Assembly (NCBI GenBank): GCA_018340805.1
Contig: JACMZG010001908.1
Span: 20,299,661-20,363,660 of the forward strand
Reading direction: 5' to 3'
From: Microvelia longipes
Taxonomy: Eukaryota; Arthropoda; Insecta; Hemiptera; Veliidae
DNA length: 64,000 nt
Part shown: piece after piece, positions 58,501-64,000 of the stretch
How positions within the stretch are numbered: position 1 is the stretch's first letter
How the letters are laid out: the number at the start of each line of letters is the position of its first letter
Notes under the pieces: generated by a model
The model's input: the letters and a program-made list of their open reading frames with translations, nothing else
What the model was told of the DNA's origin: nothing
The model's database searches: none
Translations under genes and position numbers: made by a program

Positions 58501-58555
58501 ATAATACGACACACGGCTAAATCAATTGACAGCCCGCCAAATCTCAATGCTTTCA
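58501..58555 (+). repeat. Short dispersed repeat G, copy 1
   Basis: TACGACACACGGCTAAATCA, ATTGACAGCCCGCC is the inverse of 63,537-63,577. Two copies only in this window. Confidence 0.5.
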
Positions 58556-59211
58556 ACCTCTTTTTTTAATAAAAATCCTTCTTTTATGTAACAAAACAAT
58601 TCCTACCTGGCAACACTGAAAGTCAGGTTATGTTTGAATATTATTATTTGTTTTTATTTGATATCATATTTTTTTATTTTAAAAATTATTTATTTACTTT
58701 TTAAGAAGGAATATTGTTGTCTTATAAATTTACCTACTAAGTGTTGCTTTAAATTTGTTCGGGAAGTATGAATTAAGTGGAGTTAACGTTGGTTAATTAC
58801 GTAATGCATGGATCATAATAGTCTATCATAAAAGTTTGACAATTTAATAAATTTCAGCTATAACTACTTTTTTTTCCAAAACAAACTGCTTTTTTGTGTC
58901 AAGTTTGTATATAAGTCAAGACTGTCATCTTTGAAAGACATGCATTTTCAAAAAATGCTGTCTTTTGGTTGACAGAGCACAAAACCTGCGCTGTACTCAA
59001 ATAGCAAGACTGCTTGAAGAATACGTCAATGTCCAGCGTCATATATTTACACTCATCACAATATAAGGCACTCAGATCATATTACAACTTCGCAATAATT
59101 GGATGAATTGAACAGATTGGAATGAAACGAAACGAAATCAAACAGATCAATATGCAATGAGGGAGATAAAAGCGACGCGAGGTTACAATATTTACAACCA
59201 GTGTTGCCTTT
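58556..59211. other. No recognised gene
   Basis: AT-rich; nothing supported. Confidence 0.35.
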
Positions 59212-59443
59212 TTAGCGAATTTCCTTTGAAATTCGCCTAATGGGATAGGCGTCATGGCGGAATTCGAACCTCGGACCACGACACAAATCGTTTCAGAGGT
59301 CCTTATGACGAAAAAAATACTTTTTTGAAACTTTATTATATATATATATTATATATTATATATATATAATTATATATATATATATATTATATATATTATA
59401 TTATTAACAATTAAATAATTACAGATGGTTTAAAAATAGAGGG

Positions 59444-59475
59444 ACTCGAGCTTTTCGTGCGGCTTCGTCAGGAGT
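59444..59475 (-). ncRNA. Hammerhead-like motif, PLE 3' arm
   Basis: Minus strand: ACTC, CTGACGA, AGCCGCAC, GAAA, AGCTC, GAGT. ACTC/GAGT would be stem I and AGCT a minimal self-complementary stem III. Stem II has lost the GGC half found in the other arm, so this copy is probably inactive. Confidence 0.45.
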
Positions 59476-59819
59476 GTAGCACGTATGGAGGTTGAAAGGA
59501 GGGTGCGTGAGTTAGTGAGACGCGTGTGGTGGTAAACTACTAACACTACCGAACGCTTTCGTTACTATGCGATACAGACGCGTGCTACACGTAATAAGGA
59601 GGGTACGGGAAAATATAAAATATTAATAATTAAAACTAAAAAGTATATAAATGTAAAAAAGATTTTAATAAAAGGAAAAAAATAACAGAGTAAAATAAAA
59701 AAAAACTAATAAGAGAAAAAAAAAAAAAAAAAATACAATAAAAAATCGAAATACAAAATACTCCTAAAAAAAAGGGGGGGAAGCTACTATCTCTGATTGA
59801 TACCAGGAGGAAGTCGAGA

Positions 59820-61310
59820 TTTCGTTACATATTGGTAAGCGAGCTCCATATTCCTTCTGTCAATCAGAGGTACCGGTAGGGAGGAGACGAAGTGGGCGGA
59901 CAGTAAAACAAGAATTAAAATCACTGTTATGATACCTAGCATGTATGGCAACAGGAAGAGTGACAGGGTTGTGATTAACCGAATTACGATGGTTGTTCAT
60001 GCGTAGGGAAAGGAGGGTTTTAGTTTCACCAATAAAAAGCGTTACATTGAGTGCACTCTAAAACATAGACTAAATTGGAAGAAGTGCACGTGTGGAAGAA
60101 GTTATGGGGTATGATATATTAGTAACAGGACTGGTGAACGAGGTAGAAGGATTAAGAATAGGGCAGGTTTTACAAGGTTGGGGGACACGTCTATTACAGG
60201 GATGTATACCAGGAGGATTGTTGTTATTATTAGAATAGGAAGAAGGAGGTTTGGTGTGGACAAAAAGGTTACGGAGGTTAGGAGGACGACGAAAGGCAAC
60301 CGACGGAGGTTTAGGAAGTAGGTCACGTGTGAGAGGGGAGTTTTCCAGGATAGGGAAGGAAGTTCTAAGGACGTTGTTTAATTTGTGAAGACCAGGGAAA
60401 AAGGTGGTGGTTAAATTAGTTCTGGAATTATTGATGGTATTATCAGGGGGAGGACGGGGATATATAGGTTTATTAAGTTGTTTATCAATTAGAGGTTCAG
60501 GATATCCGCGTCGTACGAGGGCCTGAGATAAATTTTGATTAAATTTATCAAGTCCCTCTCGATCAGAACAGATTCTTTTGCCTCTAACTGAAAGAGAATA
60601 TGGAAGGGATTGTTGTGTGATAAGGATGACAGGAAGAGTAATGAAGGTATTGTTGATGATTTGTGGGCTTGATATGTACTGAAGTTTGGAGAGAACCCTT
60701 AGAGAGGTTAATATCACATCAAGGAAAGTAGCAGAGCTATCAGAAGAAGACCATGTAAACTTCACACTGTACCAGGTGTTGAGGTCTGAAAGAAAAGATG
60801 CTAATAGCTCAGGCCGTGCGTCCAAATCATGAAAATATCATCTATAAAACGGCGCCAGTGAAGAGGTTTGGATGGTTGTCTTGATAGGAAATCTTCTTCA
60901 AGTTTTCCCATAAAGAGGTTACTGTAAGACGGAGAGAATTTAGAACCCATCGCCGTACCTTTAATTTGTAAGTAGAAGTCATCCTCAAAACGAAAAACAT
61001 TATTAGTAAGAATGAATTTAGTAAGTTCGCAGAGAAAATCAGTAGATTTTCATGAGGAAGGGGTCTTTGATCTAAATAATATCTGAGCGCAGCCAGTCCT
61101 TCGTCGTGAGGAATGTTAGTGTATAGAGAAGAAACATCAATAGTAACTAACATAGTATGAGGAGGTAGAGGCGTAGGAACCGAATTAAGAAAATCGAGAA
61201 AGTCGTTGGTGTCACGGATGTAGGAAGGAAGATTTTTAACTATGGTTGAAGCGAGTGATCAACTAAAGATGAGCTGGGCAGTTATACTAGCAACAGAAGA
61301 ATTATAGGAC
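59820..61310 (-). pseudogene. PLE polyprotein (RT plus GIY-YIG), broken
   Basis: In coding order on the minus strand: RT motif A LVTIDVSSLYTNIPHDEGL (about 61,150), FEDDFYLQIKGTAMGSKFSP-like block spread over shifted frames, RT motif C RRFIDDIFMIWTHG (around 60,850, frame shifted on both sides), thumb/linker in the open stretch 60,825-60,070 (FTWSSSDSSATFLDV, CSDREGLDKFNQNL, RRGYP), CNRRVPQPCKTCP, then GIY-YIG part FIGETKTLLSLRMNNHR (about 60,040-59,985). The Tyr of YIG is not clear. The N-terminal third of a normal PLE protein is missing. The Asp pair FIDD is intact but frameshifts make it non-functional. Confidence 0.85.
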
Positions 61311-61319
61311 GTCCAGGAT

Positions 61320-61904
61320 TTCCTGTTGCCATACATGCTAGGTATCATAACAGTGATTTTAATTCTTGTTTTACTGTCCGCCCACTTCGTCTCCTCTACC
61401 GGTACCTCTGATTGTGACAGAAGGAATATGGAGCTCGCTTACAATATGTAACGAAATCTCGACTTCCCCTGGTATCAATCAGAGATAGCAGCTTCCCCCC
61501 CTTTTTTTAGGAGTATTTTGTATTTCGATTTTATTGTATTTTATTTTATTTATTTTTTCTCTTATTAGTTTTTTTTTATTTTACTCTGTTATTTTTTTTC
61601 CTTTTATTAAAATCTTTATTTACATTTATATACTTTTTAGTTTTAATTATTAATATTTTATATTTTTCCCGTACCCCTTATTTACGTGTAGCACGCGTCT
61701 GTATCGTTTTGATAGTAACGAAAGCGTTCGGTAGTGTATAGTTTTACCACCACACCGCGCTGCAGTCTCACTACTTTTGGAACGCACATCAACCCTTTTC
61801 AACCTCCAGTACGTGCTACACTCCTGACGAAGCCGCACGGCGAAAGCTCGAGTACATCCTTTCCTTCTATATTTTTAACCATCTGTAAGTTATTTAATTG
61901 TTGT
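61320..61904 (+). repeat. Inverted terminal copy of the PLE 3' end
   Basis: Inverse of 59,402-59,957. It begins TTCCTGTTGCCATACATGCT, inside the GIY-YIG reading frame, and runs through the G/C run near 61,495, an A/T-rich 3' region, CGTGTAGCACGCGTC and the hammerhead-like motif at 61,820-61,853. Confidence 0.88.
61820..61853 (+). ncRNA. Hammerhead-like motif, PLE outer arm
   Basis: ACTC, CTGACGA, A, GCC-GCAC-GGC, GAAA, GCTC, GAGT. Stem I ACTC/GAGT and stem II GCC/GGC pair, and AGCU could dimerise as stem III before a cleavable C. One unpaired base between CUGANGA and stem II departs from the strict hammerhead consensus. Confidence 0.5.
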
Positions 61905-61940
61905 TTATAATCTTATGAATTTGTTTTCTTTTTTATTTTG

Positions 61941-62109
<169 letters not shown>

Positions 62110-62330
62110 TTCTAGACACTTTCTTGTAAACACTCTATCTTTCGAACGGATTAATATTTTTTAACCAAACTTGGTACAAAAAATCAACCTTCGGAGGACA
62201 CGAACCCTATTGAAACCAGGTTTTTGTGACGTCATTAACCCGGTTTGCTGAGTCAGCGAAATTTTCAAAAAATCGGCAAAACAGGGTTAAATTTTTTGCC
62301 GAAAAAGGTCAATATTTATGTTTTTTGAGA

Positions 62331-62700
62331 CGCTGAATCGAATGAAACCGGTCCGAAGTCGATACGACCACTCTAAGTGACCTAAAAATCGAAAAAACCA
62401 TTGTAAATTACCGAAAACCAAAATTTAGGTCGATAAAAAATAAATTTCGAGTAGGGTGTCGTTTTCTATGTAATTTTGGGCGCTGAATCGAATGAAACCG
62501 GTCCGAAGTCGATACGACCACTTTAAGTTACCAAAAAGTCGAAAAAACCACAAAAAATTATAGAAAACCAAAATTACGGTCGTTGAAAATTAAATTTCGA
62601 GTAGGGTGTCGTTTTCAATGTTTTTTGGGCCTCTGAGATGAATGCAGTGGTCCGGAGTCAATACAACCACTCAAACTCAGGGTACCTGGGTTCACATCCT
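62331..62700 (+). repeat. 150-bp tandem units of family A
   Basis: Unit starts at 62,331, 62,481 and 62,631: CGCTGAATCGAATGAAACCG, GTCCGAAGTCGATACGACCA, then AAATTTCGAGTAGGGTGTCG. The period is exactly 150 bp. Copy 1 at 13.5 kb has only about one unit. Confidence 0.88.
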
Positions 62701-62760
62701 GGAAGGTCGATCATTTTTTATCGTTTTTTTACCTAATATAAGTTTACAACTAGGAAATAA

Positions 62761-63424
62761 TTCTGGCGCGGTGGTCCGCATGTCGGGCGAATTTCCTTTG
62801 ATGCGTGTTTCGTGCTTTTTATATAGTTTACAACTACTAAATAAATAATTCCGGCGCGGTGGTCCGCTGTCGGGCGAATTTCATTTAGAATACGTGTTTC
62901 CGTGCTAAACAACCATTTTCTTGCTTATGCAAGAACCATGCCCATTGCGTGGTTCTAGAACTAAGCAGTTACTCAATTGTCAAGCACTGCTCGTAACTCA
63001 TTTTGTCTGTATTTTCCAAAGGAAATGCGCTAAAACCTTTAAAGATAACTGACTAAGCTTAAAGATAAGTAACTAAGCTTTAAACTAGTGCAAATAATAG
63101 AGCGTACTTCTAATTTCAGAGGCATAGTTTTGTGCAACCAACTGGATAGTTATGCGCATTTCCTTTGGAAAATACAGACAAAATGAGTTACGAGCAGTGC
63201 TTGACAATTGAGTAACTGCTTAGGTTCTAGAACCACGCAATGGGCATGGTTCTTGCATAAGCAAGAAAATGGTTGTTTAGCACGGAAACACGTATTCTAA
63301 ATGAAATTCGCCCGACAGCGGACCACCGCGCGGAATTATTTATTTAGTAGTTGTAACTTATATAAAAAGCACGGAAACACGCATCAAAGAAAATTCGCCC
63401 GACATGCGGACCACCGCGCCAGAA
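62761..63424. repeat. Family A palindrome (copy 2), arms of about 270 bp
   Basis: Arms 62,761-63,030 and 63,153-63,424, spacer about 122 bp. Both arms share differences from copy 1, such as GTGCTAAAC / GTTTAGCAC and the loss of the GGTTCATACTTTAGA stretch. Confidence 0.9.
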
Positions 63425-63534
63425 TTTTATGATTTTATTTACGAAAAAGGTATTTTTTTTATACCGAGGTTGGCTGAGGTGGAGAGGGAAAGAGCGGGGT
63501 CTGTCTGAACCAATAGAATTCTTTCCCTCACAGA

Positions 63535-63580
63535 TTTTTGGCGCGCTGTCAATTGATTTTAGCCGTGTGTCGTACTATAG
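63535..63580 (-). repeat. Short dispersed repeat G, copy 2
   Basis: GGCGCGCTGTCAATTGATTT, TAGCCGTGTGTCGTA, inverse of 58,503-58,537. Confidence 0.5.
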
Positions 63581-63763
63581 TCAACAAAAAAAATTGTCAG
63601 GTGTTATTATTTTTCCTCATTTATACCATAGGTACATAGTCTTAAATATTTGTTGGTTGGTAGGGGTAAAACTTTTTAAGTTTCCATTTTGCTTGCACTT
63701 CAGTTCATTCTAGGCATACAAGACTAATGAATAAAATAATTTTATAGGATTTACAAAAAACAT

Positions 63764-63963
63764 AAGTTACATTGATCAATAGATTATTCAGTGTTCTATT
63801 ATCTTTGTGTAGAACTCCATACTGACTAGGTTAAGAAAAGACTTTAGTTCTACAAATACTTTATAAAATGCAATATACGTAACAGTCGAAATATATTGCA
63901 TTTTATACAGTATTTGTAGAACTTAAGTCTTTTTCTTAACCTAGTCAGTTACATTGATCATTA
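63764..63963. repeat. Hairpin element with flanking direct repeats
   Basis: Arms 63,821-63,877 and 63,892-63,949 (about 57 bp, few mismatches): ACTGACTAGGTTAAGAAAAG, ACTTTAGTTCTACAAATACT. AGTTACATTGATCA occurs both left (63,764) and right (63,947) and may be a duplicated target. Confidence 0.7.
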
Positions 63964-64000
63964 AGATACGATTAAATCTATCAAAAGATATATTTACAAA

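Larger units (their letters stand above)
59402..61904 (-). mobile_element. Penelope-like element with long inverted ends
   Basis: The minus strand encodes a 5'-truncated RT, linker and GIY-YIG nuclease. Arms 59,402-59,957 and 61,320-61,904 are inverse copies (about 555-585 bp), the second being a copy of the element's own 3' end, including the last part of the nuclease frame. Such inverted partial copies are known for PLEs. Both arms hold a hammerhead-like motif. TA-rich tracts of the host family A element flank it on both sides, so it landed in a (TA)n run. Confidence 0.85.

Noticed and set aside
60102..60326. 74-codon minus-strand frame
   Set aside because: Shadow of the PLE linker region in another frame.

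Overview
This window looks like AT-rich nuclear DNA from an arthropod, most likely an insect. A decayed mitochondrial insert reads as COX2-tRNA-Lys-tRNA-Asp-ATP8-ATP6-COX3, the ancestral insect order. It makes sense only with the invertebrate mitochondrial code (TGA as Trp, AGA as Ser, ATA as Met). Two spliced exons, a LINE, Penelope-like elements (PLEs), tRNA-headed SINEs and many foldback repeats complete the picture. There is no sign of prokaryotic or viral genome organisation. Species and order cannot be fixed from the sequence alone.

Host gene content is tiny. Two exons on the + strand (about 47,811-48,002 and 55,160-55,306) join in phase across a 7.2 kb intron and encode the N-terminus of an hnRNP C/RALY-type RNA-binding protein, ending inside its RRM. 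The rest of the gene lies outside the window or in exons I could not find. A weak candidate 5' exon lies at 17,313-17,516.

The rest is mobile and repeated DNA. 0-12 kb: a 5S-rRNA-containing repeat (family B), the mitochondrial insert, two short PLE-like remnants, a TIR element and a diverged family A copy. 12-14 kb: a minisatellite interrupted by family A, an element with a 0.7 kb palindrome. 15-23 kb: three copies of one tRNA-headed SINE, all on the minus strand, plus a PLE remnant. 23-33 kb: hairpin elements of families D, C and F. 33-37 kb: a 2,955 bp Harbinger-like element with a TAA target duplication that splits an R1-like reverse transcriptase. 37-41 kb: two further SINEs and tandem repeats. 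41.9-47.05 kb: a nearly full-length CR1-group LINE with intact ORF1 and frameshifted ORF2. 47-64 kb: introns of the RALY-like gene with foldback elements, more family A and B copies, and a PLE (59.4-61.9 kb) nested inside the (TA)n tract of a family A copy.

The strongest unusual signals are these. (1) A recurrent hammerhead-like RNA signature, CUGANGA-n-hairpin-GAAA, occurs at least six times at PLE or PLE-like ends; the stems differ in sequence but keep their pairing. (2) The two arms of each family A palindrome share copy-specific changes, which suggests homogenisation within a copy. (3) A 5S-rRNA-derived segment is embedded in a dispersed repeat. (4) The R1-like RT reading frame is restored when the Harbinger-like element is removed.
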